Positions 9,605 to 19,533 of a stretch of DNA of 38,913 nucleotides are shown here, one piece after another. Within the stretch, counting starts at the first letter, position 1. Every line of letters starts with the position of its first letter. The position numbers and the translations under genes were made by a program. Under the pieces are notes generated by a model, which was not told the DNA's origin, made no database searches, and worked only from the letters and a program-made list of their open reading frames with translations. The stretch is taken from contig JAISXK010000087.1 in the NCBI GenBank assembly GCA_031270585.1, positions 1 through 38,913 on the forward strand. The letters run 5' to 3'. Source of the DNA: Clostridiales bacterium. GTDB taxonomy: Bacteria > Bacillota > Clostridia > Christensenellales > CAG-138.

Positions 9605-10663
9605 TTACCGGGCATAGGTAATACGCGCGACGGCGTTAAGGTCAAGCCCTGCCAACTGCCCGGCCATCAGCGCATAATAGCCCGCGCACGCAATCATGGC
9701 GGCGTTGTCGCCCGTATAACGGGGATGTGGCGCAAAAAAACGCAGGCCGCTTTCTTCAGTGCGCTTTGAAAACGCTTCTTTAAGCGCTTTATTGGCCGAT
9801 ACGCCGCCCGTTAGCGTGAGCAAGGCCGCGCCGCGCATTGTGGCCGCCCGCATGGTTTTATCCACAAGCGCCCGCACGACGCTGTGCTGGAAGGACGCGG
9901 CCACATCCGCGTAATTTACGTTCCCGCCGCGCGACCGCATCCTATGCAGATAGTTGATAACCGCCGTTTTCACGCCGGAAAAGGAGAAGTCCAAGCTATC
10001 CCGCAGCGCTGCCGGCAGCGGCAAGGCGTTGGGGTTTCCCATGGCCGCAAGCGCTTCCAGTCTGGGGCCGCCGGGGTAACCCAGGCCCAGCACACGCGCA
10101 ATTTTATCAAACGCTTCGCCCGCCGCGTCGTCGCGCGTACAGCCTATCAGCGTGGCGGACGTATACGCCCCCACATCGAATATATGGCTGTGCCCGCCGG
10201 ATGCCACCAAACAGATAAAGGGCGGCGCGCAATCCGCATGACTGATGTAGTTGGCCGCGATATGCCCCGCTATATGGTTCACCCCTACCAGCGGCAGGCC
10301 CCCGGCGTACGCAAGGCCCTTTGCGTAGCTCACGCCGGTAAGCAGCGCGCCCACAAGCCCCGGGCACGCGGTAACGGCAATGGCGTCGATATCCTTTAGC
10401 GTCATACCGGCCTCATGAAGCGCCCTTTGCACCACGGGGCCAAGCTGCTCCACATGGTTACGCGAGGCAAGTTCGGGCACCACGCCGCCATACCGCTCGT
10501 GCACGGGTATCTGCGAATATACGGCATTGCCGTATACCTGCCTGCCGTCTTTCACCACGGCCGCTGCGGTCTCGTCGCAGGATGTTTCGATGCCCAGCAC
10601 CACGGCCGATTGTTTTTCTATCAGGCTTTGCGCGCGCTTTTGCGCGATATCCATATAGCGCAT
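9605..10663 (-). CDS. tsaD: tRNA N6-adenosine threonylcarbamoyltransferase TsaD
   Basis: VLGIETSCDETAAAVV, GGVVPELASRNHVEQL, GVNHIAGHIAANY, LVASGGHSHIF, FSFSGVKTAVINY, LTGGVSANKALKE. Confidence 0.98.
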   Translation of the reverse strand: MRYMDIAQKRAQSLIEKQSAVVLGIETSCDETAAAVVKDGRQVYGNAVYSQIPVHERYGGVVPELASRNHVEQLGPVVQRALHEAGMTLKDIDAIAVTACPGLVGALLTGVSYAKGLAYAGGLPLVGVNHIAGHIAANYISHADCAPPFICLVASGGHSHIFDVGAYTSATLIGCTRDDAAGEAFDKIARVLGLGYPGGPRLEALAAMGNPNALPLPAALRDSLDFSFSGVKTAVINYLHRMRSRGGNVNYADVAASFQHSVVRALVDKTMRAATMRGAALLTLTGGVSANKALKEAFSKRTEESGLRFFAPHPRYTGDNAAMIACAGYYALMAGQLAGLDLNAVARITYAR

Positions 10664-10665
10664 GC

Positions 10666-11376
10666 TTACGCCGCGCCCAGCCTGCGCCTGAAAAACCTGG
10701 CGTTAAATACAAACGCCAAGGCGAACAGCCCCAAAAAGAACACCAAAAACAACTCCACCATGCGCAGTATAATACCGTAAAACAGCTCTGACGGCATCAT
10801 GTTTATCATGCGGCTGGTGGCGAGGTCGAACAGCCATAGGTCGTTATTGAAGAATACGAGATGAAAATACGTCCAAAACGCGTTAAAGTCCAGCGTGGCA
10901 AACGCTGTAAGCGCAAGGAGCAATAATAAAAACAGCCCGCCCGCCCACAGGTACGCGCGCGCCAGCATGCATATTGCCGCCCGCCTGTAAACGAACGCCA
11001 GCGCCGCCGCGAACAGGATATATGCCGCCAGCATCACCCATGACGCCGTGCGCCAATTTTGGTAGAGTACCTTTACATCCACCATATGCGCGCGTTCGCG
11101 CTCGTTAAACATGGAAACAATCTCTCCGTTCACCGTCACGTCAATATCGATGCTGTCAGCCCGGCCCTCCATATAGTCGATCATTTGACTGCTGGCGCGC
11201 GTCAATTCCCCGGTGGTCATGCCCATGCCGGCGGCCTGGCCGATGGATGCGTAGAGCCCATAAAACATGTCGTCGTCATTGACGCATGCCTGCAGGCTGA
11301 AAAACAAAATGGCGGTGATAAAAGCCAGGCACAGCAGCACCGCAACGGGGCGCAAAGGCCGAGCAAGTGGTTTCAT
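10666..11376 (-). CDS. Integral membrane protein, DUF1461/TIGR01906-like
   Basis: 236 aa, about five TM helices; NERERAHMVDVKVL and FHLVFFNNDLWLFD...MINMMPSELF resemble this family. Confidence 0.78.
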   Translation of the reverse strand: MKPLARPLRPVAVLLCLAFITAILFFSLQACVNDDDMFYGLYASIGQAAGMGMTTGELTRASSQMIDYMEGRADSIDIDVTVNGEIVSMFNERERAHMVDVKVLYQNWRTASWVMLAAYILFAAALAFVYRRAAICMLARAYLWAGGLFLLLLLALTAFATLDFNAFWTYFHLVFFNNDLWLFDLATSRMINMMPSELFYGIILRMVELFLVFFLGLFALAFVFNARFFRRRLGAA

Positions 11377-11425
11377 AAGGCGTTCCCCCTGAACTGATGA
11401 GGTTTTTATAAGCGGCGCCGTGGCG

Positions 11426-13777
11426 TTACGCCTCGGGCATAGCCCTTACATGCCAGATTTCACCGGCGTATTCCCCAACCGCGCGGTCGCTGCTGAATTT
11501 GCCGGCGCCAGCGGTATTCATAAGGCACATGCGCCCAAAGGCGGCGCTGTCGCGGCAGGCCGCGTTCACGCGCTCTTTGGCGGCGATATACTCCATGAGC
11601 TCCAGCAGCACGAAATACCGGTCGGGCATGCCGTAATTGCCGCTAAGCAAACTGTCGTGAATTTCCGTATAAATATCCAGCTTGCCGAATGTGCCGTCCA
11701 CCAGCGCATCCACCAAACGACGCACACGCGGCTCGTTGTTGTAAATATCATAGGGGTTGTAATATGCGCGTATGGCGTTCAATTCGGCTACGGATTTGCC
11801 GAATATAAAATTGTTTTCAGCCCCGGCCTCCTCTACTATTTCTACTGTGGCGCCGTCATACGTGCCCAGCGTCACGGCGCCGTTTAGCATCAGCTTCATA
11901 TTGCCTGTGCCGCTCGCCTCGGTGCCGGCAGGGGATATCTGCTCGCTCACATCCGCCGCGGGTATGATATGTTCCGCGTAAGAACAATTGTAGTTCGTAA
12001 CGAACACCATCTTAAGCAAATCGTTCATGGCGGGGTCGGCGTTTATTTTCGCCGCGATATCCTGTATGAATTTGATAATGCCCTTGGCGCGCCAATAGCC
12101 TGGCGCCGCCTTGGCGCCGAATATCACCGCAGTGGGCATATAGTTTTGTATGCGGCCCTCTTTTAGCCCATAATAGGTATCCAGCACCGAAAACGCGTTC
12201 ATCAGCTGCCGTTTGTATTCGTGCATGCGTTTCACCTGCACGTCAAACACAAAGTGCGGCGGCAGCGCGACACGCTCGGTTTTTTCTATGAGCGCGGAAA
12301 GCCGCCGCTTTTTCGCGCGCTTTATAGCGTTGAATTCTTCCACATCCGCATCGGACAGATAGCCCTTCAGGCCGCTGAGCCGGGATAGATCTTTTATCCA
12401 TCCGTCGCCTATACGCCGCGTGATAAAGCCGGAAAGCTCGGGGTTGCACAGGGCAAGCCAGCGGCGCTGGGTGACGCCGTTGGTGATATTGATAAATTTG
12501 TCGGGGTAAAGATTATAAAAATTCTTCAATACGTCGTGCTTGAGTATTTCCGTATGAATGCGCGCCACGCCGTTTACCGTGCGACAGCAGTAACCGGCGA
12601 GATTTGCCATGTGTATGGTGGTTTCCTGTATGATGGAGATTTTTTCGATATTGGCTACGCCGCGCTCCAGCAACTCGCCGCAAAACCTGGCGTTGATGCG
12701 GTAAATTACATCAAACACATGGGGTATGACGGACTTGAAGAGCTCTACGTCCCATTTTTCCAGCGCCTCAGCCATCACGGTGTGGTTCGTATAGGAGAAC
12801 ACATGGCGCGCCGTATCCAGCGCGGCATCAAAATCAAAGCCCTCGCGCATCAGCAGGCGAACAAGCTCGGGTATGGATACCACCGGGTGCGTATCGTTGA
12901 GCTGCACGCACACCAGCGATTTGAAGTTTTCCAAACTGCCGTTGTTGTTGCGTTTAAAGTTGTGTATGATATCCTGCAGCGACGCGCTGCTCAAAAAATA
13001 CTGTTGCTTCAGCCGCAGCTGTTTGCCCGTAAATGTGGAATCGTTGGGATACAATACGCGGGTAATATCCTCCACGGCGTTTTTTTCTCTTACAGCACGG
13101 TCATACTGCTGGTCGTTGAACGCCTGAAAGTCAAACTCCTCCATGGGCTCGCTCTGCCACAGGCGCAGCGTGGCGATATCGTTTGACCGGTAGCCTATCA
13201 CCGGCATGTCGTAGGGGATGGCGTGCACCGTTTGGTTTAAAAACTCCACCTGCACGCTGTGCGTATCGCGCCGTATGCTCCACGGGTCGCCCTGGCGCTG
13301 CCAGTCGTCGGCGCTTTCCACCTGGAAGCCATCGCGAAAGCTTTGCTTAAAGAGCCCGAATTTATAGCGCAGCCCATAACCGTCCAGCGGCAGGCTGTGC
13401 GTGGCGGCGCTGTCAAGGTAGCAGGCGGCAAGCCGGCCAAGGCCCCCGTTGCCAAGCGCCGCGTCTTCAATCTCTTCAAACGCGGCAATATCCATGCCGC
13501 GCGCCAAAAACGCATCCCTGACCTTGTTTAGCAGGCCAAGCGCGTACAGGTTGTTATAAAGCATGCGGCCCATCATGTATTCTGCGCTGAAGTAATACGC
13601 GCGCCGCGCCTGGCCGCGCCGGTGGCGGGTGTTAAACCATTCCTCGGCTATGCTTTCCATCGCCTCCTCGGATATGGCGTCGTGCATCTGGCTGACCGAC
13701 GCATCCGTCAGCGATGCCTGATACTTGCTTTTCAACCGCAGCTCTATTTCGTTCAATGATATCTGTTCGCTCGTCAC
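11426..13777 (-). CDS. glgP: Glycogen/starch/alpha-glucan phosphorylase
   Basis: 783 aa; GNGGLGRLAACYLDSAATHSLP, VQLNDTHPVVSIPELVR, YTNHTVMAEALEKW, GTEASGTGNMKLMLNGAVTLGTYDGA (PLP site). Confidence 0.97.
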   Translation of the reverse strand: MTSEQISLNEIELRLKSKYQASLTDASVSQMHDAISEEAMESIAEEWFNTRHRRGQARRAYYFSAEYMMGRMLYNNLYALGLLNKVRDAFLARGMDIAAFEEIEDAALGNGGLGRLAACYLDSAATHSLPLDGYGLRYKFGLFKQSFRDGFQVESADDWQRQGDPWSIRRDTHSVQVEFLNQTVHAIPYDMPVIGYRSNDIATLRLWQSEPMEEFDFQAFNDQQYDRAVREKNAVEDITRVLYPNDSTFTGKQLRLKQQYFLSSASLQDIIHNFKRNNNGSLENFKSLVCVQLNDTHPVVSIPELVRLLMREGFDFDAALDTARHVFSYTNHTVMAEALEKWDVELFKSVIPHVFDVIYRINARFCGELLERGVANIEKISIIQETTIHMANLAGYCCRTVNGVARIHTEILKHDVLKNFYNLYPDKFINITNGVTQRRWLALCNPELSGFITRRIGDGWIKDLSRLSGLKGYLSDADVEEFNAIKRAKKRRLSALIEKTERVALPPHFVFDVQVKRMHEYKRQLMNAFSVLDTYYGLKEGRIQNYMPTAVIFGAKAAPGYWRAKGIIKFIQDIAAKINADPAMNDLLKMVFVTNYNCSYAEHIIPAADVSEQISPAGTEASGTGNMKLMLNGAVTLGTYDGATVEIVEEAGAENNFIFGKSVAELNAIRAYYNPYDIYNNEPRVRRLVDALVDGTFGKLDIYTEIHDSLLSGNYGMPDRYFVLLELMEYIAAKERVNAACRDSAAFGRMCLMNTAGAGKFSSDRAVGEYAGEIWHVRAMPEA

Positions 13778-13924
13778 AGTGCCTCCTATGCTATGCCCAT
13801 CGCATTGGCAATCGCATTATACCAGTATAGCATAAATTGAACCCAACACCATACCATGCGCGCCGCGCCATAATGGTATCACAAATTGTTTCCACAAATA
13901 GTTTACATCAAGCGCGTATGCTTA

Positions 13925-13933
13925 TGCTATAAT
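13925..13933 (+). promoter_or_regulatory. Extended -10 promoter element upstream of nfeD
   Basis: TGcTATAAT; start codon at 13961. The -35 is poor (TTTACA with a 20-nt spacer). Confidence 0.5.
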
Positions 13934-13960
13934 ATTTATAAAAGCGAGGGGGCGATTATT

Positions 13961-14452
13961 ATGGAAAACATGACCGCTACGCTGATCTGTTTGGGCATAG
14001 GTATCCTACTGTTCGTCATAGAAATGTTCACGCCGGGCCTGGGCATACCGGGCTTTGTGGGAGCGCTGGCGTTTTTCGCGGCGGTGCTGCTGCAAATCAA
14101 CAACCCCGTGGGCATTGTATTCATGGTCGCGCTGGCGCTGTTCTTAATCTCTGTGGGCCTGCTCGTATTCTTCAGGATTGTTTCCGGCCGCAAATTCGAA
14201 AACTCAAAAGTGGTGCTAAACGAAAAGATAAACGGGTTTTCCACAAATTTAACCGGCAAGGAAGCGCAGGCGCTTACCGGCGGCATGGGCAAGGCCGTTA
14301 CGCCGTTGCGCCCCGCCGGCAAGGCGGAATTTGACGGCGCGGTGCTCGATGTTTCCACGGCGGGCGAGTATTTGCCCGAGGGCACGCGCGTTACGGTAGA
14401 AAAAGTAGAGGGCCTGCGCATACTCGTGCACGCGGCCCCGCCGGAGGGTTAA
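13961..14452 (+). CDS. NfeD-family membrane protein
   Basis: LFVIEMFTPGLGIPGFVGALAFF..., C-terminal OB-like domain GMGKAVTPLRPAGKAEFDGAVLDVSTAGEYLPEGTRVTVEKVEGLRILV. Two genes upstream of floA. Confidence 0.92.
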   Translation: MENMTATLICLGIGILLFVIEMFTPGLGIPGFVGALAFFAAVLLQINNPVGIVFMVALALFLISVGLLVFFRIVSGRKFENSKVVLNEKINGFSTNLTGKEAQALTGGMGKAVTPLRPAGKAEFDGAVLDVSTAGEYLPEGTRVTVEKVEGLRILVHAAPPEG

Positions 14453-14454
14453 AC

Positions 14455-14688
14455 GTGCCGTTTTGTAAAGTATGCGGAACGCCCTACCTCAAAACCGACG
14501 GGGCGTGCCCCACATGCAACGCCTTAAGTTTGTTGCGCCAACAATCGCGGCAAGAGCCCGGTATGGCGCCTGAAAAGCTTAGCCGCGAGCGCAAAAAAAG
14601 CTGGCTGGGGCTAGCGCTTGGCATACCGCTGTTTATTATATTTATCTATGCCATGCTTCACATCATGAGCGCGCTTAAACCCGCGTGA
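14455..14688 (+). CDS. Small zinc-ribbon membrane protein
   Basis: [20 protein letters not shown] plus one C-terminal TM helix; GTG start 3 nt after the nfeD stop. Confidence 0.72.
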   Translation: MPFCKVCGTPYLKTDGACPTCNALSLLRQQSRQEPGMAPEKLSRERKKSWLGLALGIPLFIIFIYAMLHIMSALKPA

Positions 14689-14704
14689 TAACGTAAAGAA
14701 AGGG

Positions 14705-14739
14705 CCGCGCGACATTTTCGTTTGTTTCGCGCGGTTTTT
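14705..14739 (+). terminator. Rho-independent terminator
   Basis: CCGCGCGA - loop - TCGCGCGG followed by TTTTTA. Confidence 0.75.
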
Positions 14740-14791
14740 AAATATAAAACCGGTAGTACAGCAACATTCGCTCTTGAAAGGAGACTTGCCA

Positions 14792-15793
14792 ATGTATAAT
14801 GTAACATCCGTTATCTTCCCCACTGTCATAGGCATCCTTATCATCATCGCGCTTGCAATCGTCTTCAGCCTGATACCCGTGCGGTTATGGATCGCGGCGC
14901 GCGCTTCCGGCGTACAGGTGCGTATATCGCAGCTCATCGGCATGCGCATACGTAAAGTTGTGCCTGCGCGTATCGTAAACCCGCTTATCAAGGCCACCAA
15001 GGCGGGGCTTTTTGTGCCGCTCGATAAGCTTGAGGCGCATTATCTCGCGGGCGGCAACGTGGATAAAGTCGTAAACGCGCTCATCGCCGCGCAGCGCGCG
15101 GCCATCCCTTTGGATTTTGAGCGCGCTTCCGCCATCGATCTCGCCGGCCGCGACGTGTTGCAGGCCGTGCAGATGAGCGTTAACCCCAAGGTGATCGAAA
15201 CCCCCATCATCGCCGCCATCGCCAAAGACGGCATCGAACTGCGCGCCAAGGCGCGGGTAACGGTGCGCGCCAATATCGACAGACTCGTGGGCGGCGCCGG
15301 TGAAGAAACCATCATCGCTCGTATCGGCGAGGGCATTGTTACGACGGTAGGCTCTTCGCCCACGCATTCCGCCGTGCTTGAAAACCCCGACAGCATCTCG
15401 CAAACGGTGCTCAACAAGGGCTTGGACGCCGGCACAGCGTTCGAGATACTTTCCATCGATATCGCGGATGTGGACGTGGGCCGCAATATCGGCGCGCAGC
15501 TGCAGATAGACCAGGCCGAAGCCGACAAGAAAATCGCCCAGGCAAAGGCCGAAGAGCGCCGCGCCATGGCCGTTGCGCAGGAGCAGGAAAACCAGGCCGA
15601 AGTGCAGGGCATGCGCGCCAAGGTGATCGAGGCGGAGGCGGATGTGCCGCGCGCCATGGCCCAAGCGCTGCGTGACGGCAAACTTGGCGTGATGGATTAT
15701 TACAATATGCAAAACGTGATTTCCGATACGCAGATGCGCCAATCCATCTCGCATGGCGCCGCGCCCGCAAGGCCGGATGAAACGCAGCAATAA
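14792..15793 (+). CDS. floA: Flotillin-like protein FloA
   Basis: [49 protein letters not shown]...; RBS AAAGGAGA. Confidence 0.96.
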   Translation: MYNVTSVIFPTVIGILIIIALAIVFSLIPVRLWIAARASGVQVRISQLIGMRIRKVVPARIVNPLIKATKAGLFVPLDKLEAHYLAGGNVDKVVNALIAAQRAAIPLDFERASAIDLAGRDVLQAVQMSVNPKVIETPIIAAIAKDGIELRAKARVTVRANIDRLVGGAGEETIIARIGEGIVTTVGSSPTHSAVLENPDSISQTVLNKGLDAGTAFEILSIDIADVDVGRNIGAQLQIDQAEADKKIAQAKAEERRAMAVAQEQENQAEVQGMRAKVIEAEADVPRAMAQALRDGKLGVMDYYNMQNVISDTQMRQSISHGAAPARPDETQQ

Positions 15794-15821
15794 TCGCCGA
15801 CTGCAGAAAGGCCGGTGAAGC

Positions 15822-16553
15822 ATGGAAGTTATTATCTTAATTGTTGCCGTCATATCGCTGGTGGCGCGTATTTTAAGCATATCCAAGGAAAAAGCAAAGA
15901 AGGAAGAGCAACGCCGTAAGGCGCGGGAGCAGGCGGCTATGGGGCGGACCCAGCGGGCCCGGCCGCAGCAAAGCAGAGCGGAAGATGCACGCTTCCCGGA
16001 TTATGCGCCGCCCATGTGGCAGGAAAGACCAGCCGGACGCGACCGGGCGGTTTCACCCGTACAGCAAACGGCGTCGGCGCGGGTAACGCCCGCACAGCGG
16101 TATGGCTCGGCGCAAAGGCAAACGCCGGCGCGGCCGCGTGATCCCCGGTTTCCCGATTTCATAACGCCGGATACGGCGCGCCGCGCACAGCCTGGCGGGC
16201 AGCCCGCACGCGCGCCCGGCGAAGGTGAAAGCGCCTCGCCCGCCAGAAAGACGCCGGTGGCGGCGAGCATCGCCACCTCATTGACGCAAACGCAGGGACG
16301 CAACGAAACCATCATACGCGGCGATCAGCATGACGCCGCCCATACGGAAAGCTCTATGAGCGGCGCCGCGTATTGCCCGCCCGCAAAGCACCGCGCGCAC
16401 GCGCTGCGACCCGGAGAGACCCATGGCACGCGCGCGCAGCAACCAGGCATGGCCGCCCAAGCGCTTGCCGGGGGGATGCAAAACAAAAACGCGCTGGTGT
16501 TTGGCGTGATCATGCAGGAAATTTTGGGCAAGCCCAAGGCGCTGCGTCACTAA
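15822..16553 (+). CDS. Hypothetical protein: N-terminal TM, long low-complexity R/P/Q/A-rich region, short hydrophobic C-terminal tail
   Basis: MEVIILIVAVISLVARILSI..., disordered centre, ends NALVFGVIMQEILGKPKALRH; directly downstream of floA. Confidence 0.75.
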   Translation: MEVIILIVAVISLVARILSISKEKAKKEEQRRKAREQAAMGRTQRARPQQSRAEDARFPDYAPPMWQERPAGRDRAVSPVQQTASARVTPAQRYGSAQRQTPARPRDPRFPDFITPDTARRAQPGGQPARAPGEGESASPARKTPVAASIATSLTQTQGRNETIIRGDQHDAAHTESSMSGAAYCPPAKHRAHALRPGETHGTRAQQPGMAAQALAGGMQNKNALVFGVIMQEILGKPKALRH

Positions 16554-16581
16554 GGCAGTAAGCGCTGTTTGTAATCCCGCC

Positions 16582-16613
16582 GTAATCCCGCCATTGTAAA
16601 GTGGCGGGATTAC
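16582..16613. repeat. Perfect 12-bp inverted repeat with an extra direct copy of its left arm
   Basis: GTAATCCCGCCA ttgtaaag TGGCGGGATTAC, preceded at 16571-16581 by another GTAATCCCGCC. Confidence 0.8.
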
Positions 16614-16692
16614 TTGCAGCTTTGAACGAAATCGTATAAACTGCAAGCATGCGATATCGTACAATACAAATCGCGCAAGGGGAAGCGGACTG

Positions 16693-18180
16693 TTGAGAAA
16701 GCTTGAGCGGTTGCTTGATGCAATTTTTTTGGCGCTGCTGGTGGCGCTGTTTAGCTATTGGCTTTTTAGCGGGTTGATTGCGGGCGCGCCCCAAAAACTG
16801 TTGGGCGTTGTGGTGGCCCCCACCACGCAGCTCACGGTTGCGGCCATTGTAATGGCCGCGCTTGTATGCGCGCTTTTCGGCGTGCTGGGCGTATTTATGA
16901 TTGGCGCGGTGTTTAGCAGTTGGAACGGGCAGATCGATATCGCCATCAGCGACGGCCTGGGCCGCAGGAGCCGCAGACTATTCTACCGGCACCCGTGGGC
17001 AAAGCTTATATTGTGCGTGCTTGCGGCGAGGCTATTGGTATATACGGCGGCATATATACTCTACACATCCGCAAACGGTTATCAGGGCGGCCTTTTGGAT
17101 ACGTTGCCGCTCTGGCTCAAGGGGGATGCGCCGCATTACCTGGGCATTGCGGAAAACTGGTATGTGACAGAAGGCGATCCGCGGTTTCATATCGTGTTTT
17201 TCCCGCTGTATCCCATCTGCGTGCGCATATTCAACGGCATGGTGCATCATACGTTTGCTTCGGGCATGGCGCTGTCGCTGCTCTTCACAGTGGCTGCATG
17301 CGTGCTGCTCTATGAGCTTGCCCTGCTGGATATGGATCGCGAGGCCGCCTGGCGGGCCGTAAAATACCTGCTGCTGATGCCGGCCGCGTTTTTGCTGTGC
17401 GCGCCCATGAGCGACGCGTTGTTTTTCATGCTTTCGCTGGCGTGCATGTTGGCCGCGCGCAAAAAACGCTACGCGCTGGCCTGCGCGCTGGGGGGCTTTG
17501 CCGCCTTTACAAGGGTGCTGGGCGTGCTGCTGCTTGCGCCGGTATTGATTGAAATGGGCGGGGATATTGCCCGCGTGAAGCTCGCCGGCGATACTGTAGC
17601 AGGCCGCTTTACGCGGCGCACACTGCCGCTGTTGCTGCTGATACCCGCAGGGCTATTGCTGTATATCTATATCAATTACCGCGTAACGGGCAACGCGTTT
17701 CAGTTCATGGTTTACCAAAGCGAGCACTGGTCGCAAAACATGGGCCTGTTCTTCAATACGGCGGCTTACCAGACAAATAACTTTTTGAATAATATCCATA
17801 TCAACCCCGCCGTCGCCTATGGCCTGTGGCTGCCCAACCTTGTTTTCCTTGTGGGCGCGCCCGCTGTCGTGCTTTTGGGACAGCGGCCAAACCGGCGCAA
17901 ACGCGCGGTGTTTGCGCATAGCCCCGTGGGCGAGCCGTTACGGCAGCCATACGGCATGCGGGCAAGCTATATCGCGTTCTTTCTGGCGTATTATTTAACG
18001 GGCATGGGCACGACATGGCTGCTGTCCGCGCCGCGGTACCTCACGTGTTGCTTTGTGCTGTTGCTTGCGCTTGCAAGCAAAGAGCGCTCCAGGCTTGCAA
18101 ACGCCTTCATCTATATTCTATTGATGACGACGCAGTTCTTATATCTGGCCGCGTATGTGGCGGGCTGGCCGGTGTATTGA
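16693..18180 (+). CDS. PIG-V-like mannosyltransferase / GT-C membrane glycosyltransferase
   Basis: Polytopic; FHIVFFPLYPICVRIFNGM, MSDALFFMLSLACMLAARKKRYALACALGGFAAFTRVLGVLLL resemble the PIG-V (Mannosyl_trans2) family. TTG start. Confidence 0.72.
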   Translation: MRKLERLLDAIFLALLVALFSYWLFSGLIAGAPQKLLGVVVAPTTQLTVAAIVMAALVCALFGVLGVFMIGAVFSSWNGQIDIAISDGLGRRSRRLFYRHPWAKLILCVLAARLLVYTAAYILYTSANGYQGGLLDTLPLWLKGDAPHYLGIAENWYVTEGDPRFHIVFFPLYPICVRIFNGMVHHTFASGMALSLLFTVAACVLLYELALLDMDREAAWRAVKYLLLMPAAFLLCAPMSDALFFMLSLACMLAARKKRYALACALGGFAAFTRVLGVLLLAPVLIEMGGDIARVKLAGDTVAGRFTRRTLPLLLLIPAGLLLYIYINYRVTGNAFQFMVYQSEHWSQNMGLFFNTAAYQTNNFLNNIHINPAVAYGLWLPNLVFLVGAPAVVLLGQRPNRRKRAVFAHSPVGEPLRQPYGMRASYIAFFLAYYLTGMGTTWLLSAPRYLTCCFVLLLALASKERSRLANAFIYILLMTTQFLYLAAYVAGWPVY

Positions 18181-18249
18181 GTAGCGCGCCGCGCAACAAA
18201 CCGCCTTTTGTATAACGGGCTTTGTTGGCGGAACAATTGCGGAAGGTAC

Positions 18250-18843
18250 ATGCGGATGAAACTTTACATGAAATTATTCGGCGCGTTTTTTCGCATTGGC
18301 CTCTTTACGTTTGGCGGGGGGTACTCCATGCTGCCCATGCTGCAACGCGAGGTGGTCGATAAGTATGGCTGGGCTACAAATGATGAGCTTTTGGATTGCT
18401 TTTCCATCAGCCAGTGCACGCCGGGCGTCATCGCCGTCAACAGCGCCACTTTGATTGGCTATAAGCAGGCAAAGCTGGCGGGCGCGCTGTTCGCGACTAT
18501 CGGCGTTATCACGCCATCCATCATCATCATTACAATCATAGCCGCAACATTACAGAATTTTATGCATATCGCGGCGGTGGCGCACGCGTTTGCCGGCATA
18601 CGCGTCGCGGTGGCGGCGCTGATTGTATCCGCCGTGATCAAGCTTATTAAAAGCAATGTGCTGCAACAACCCGCCGAAGATGGGAAGCAAGGCCCCGGGC
18701 CTTTTTTTAAGCGCCATTGGTTACGGCTTTTGCTTTTTATTTTGTCGTTTGCCATTGTGGCGTTCTTTTCGGTTTCTCCCATTTTCATCGTGGCGGGCGC
18801 AATCCTTACAGGCATCGCGCTTGTTGGAAAGGCGGCTGCGTGA
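18250..18843 (+). CDS. Chromate transporter, first half-protein (CHR domain)
   Basis: FGAFFRIGLFTFGGGYSMLPMLQREVVDKYGW...DCFSISQCTPGVIAVNSATLIGYK. Confidence 0.92.
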   Translation: MRMKLYMKLFGAFFRIGLFTFGGGYSMLPMLQREVVDKYGWATNDELLDCFSISQCTPGVIAVNSATLIGYKQAKLAGALFATIGVITPSIIIITIIAATLQNFMHIAAVAHAFAGIRVAVAALIVSAVIKLIKSNVLQQPAEDGKQGPGPFFKRHWLRLLLFILSFAIVAFFSVSPIFIVAGAILTGIALVGKAAA

Positions 18844-19388
18844 GGGAATTGCTTTTGATGTGCTGGGAGTTTTTTAAAACAGGCCTTTTCGCCATAGGCG
18901 GCGGCATGGCCACCATACCGTTTTTGGCCGGACTTGCACAAAACTACCCGCAGTGGCTCAGCGTTGCGGATCTATCCGATATGATCGCCATCAGCGAGAG
19001 CACGCCCGGCCCCATAGGGGTAAATCTGGCTACGTATGTGGGATTCCATGTGTTTGGGGTGTGGGGCGGTGTTGCCGCCACCTTATCGCTGGTATTGCCT
19101 TCGTATATCATTCTCATACTCGTTGCGAAGGCGCTTGACAGGTTTATGAAGAACCGCTTTGCCAAGGGCGCGTTTATTACGTTGCGCCCTGCCGTAACGG
19201 GGCTTATCGCAGCCGCAGGTTACCAGGTGTTTCGCATAGCGCTCTTTCGTGAGGGCGCGCTTCTTATGGGCGCGGCGCTGCTGTTTTGCGCGCTGTTGTT
19301 TTTTACGCAATGGAGCAAAACACAAAAGCTGCACCCTGTTGTATGGATAGCTGTCGCGGCTGTTGCCGGCGTGATATTTCAATTTTAA
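18840..19388 (+). CDS. Chromate transporter, second half-protein (CHR domain)
   Basis: FFKTGLFAIGGGMATIPFLAGLAQNYPQWL...DMIAISESTPGPIGVNLATYVGF. GTG at 18840 overlaps the upstream stop (GTGA). Confidence 0.92.
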   Translation: MRELLLMCWEFFKTGLFAIGGGMATIPFLAGLAQNYPQWLSVADLSDMIAISESTPGPIGVNLATYVGFHVFGVWGGVAATLSLVLPSYIILILVAKALDRFMKNRFAKGAFITLRPAVTGLIAAAGYQVFRIALFREGALLMGAALLFCALLFFTQWSKTQKLHPVVWIAVAAVAGVIFQF

Positions 19389-19533
19389 CGGCGCGTATGC
19401 GTTTGGCCGGAAAGCGAAAAAAACGCGCGCATAAAATCAGGCGCGTAATAGCCGTAAAGCGGTTATGATACCGTACCCACTTATAATAACTCTCCCGTTT
19501 GTGCATACTTGCTGCATGACGAAGGAGGGATTT

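Noticed and set aside
9858-9866. Perfect DnaA-box-like TTATCCACA
   Set aside because: Single copy inside tsaD coding sequence; no cluster, so no oriC claim.
14885-15886. 333-aa minus-strand ORF opposite floA
   Set aside because: Antisense to FloA; biased composition (H, R, A, G) and no recognisable motif.
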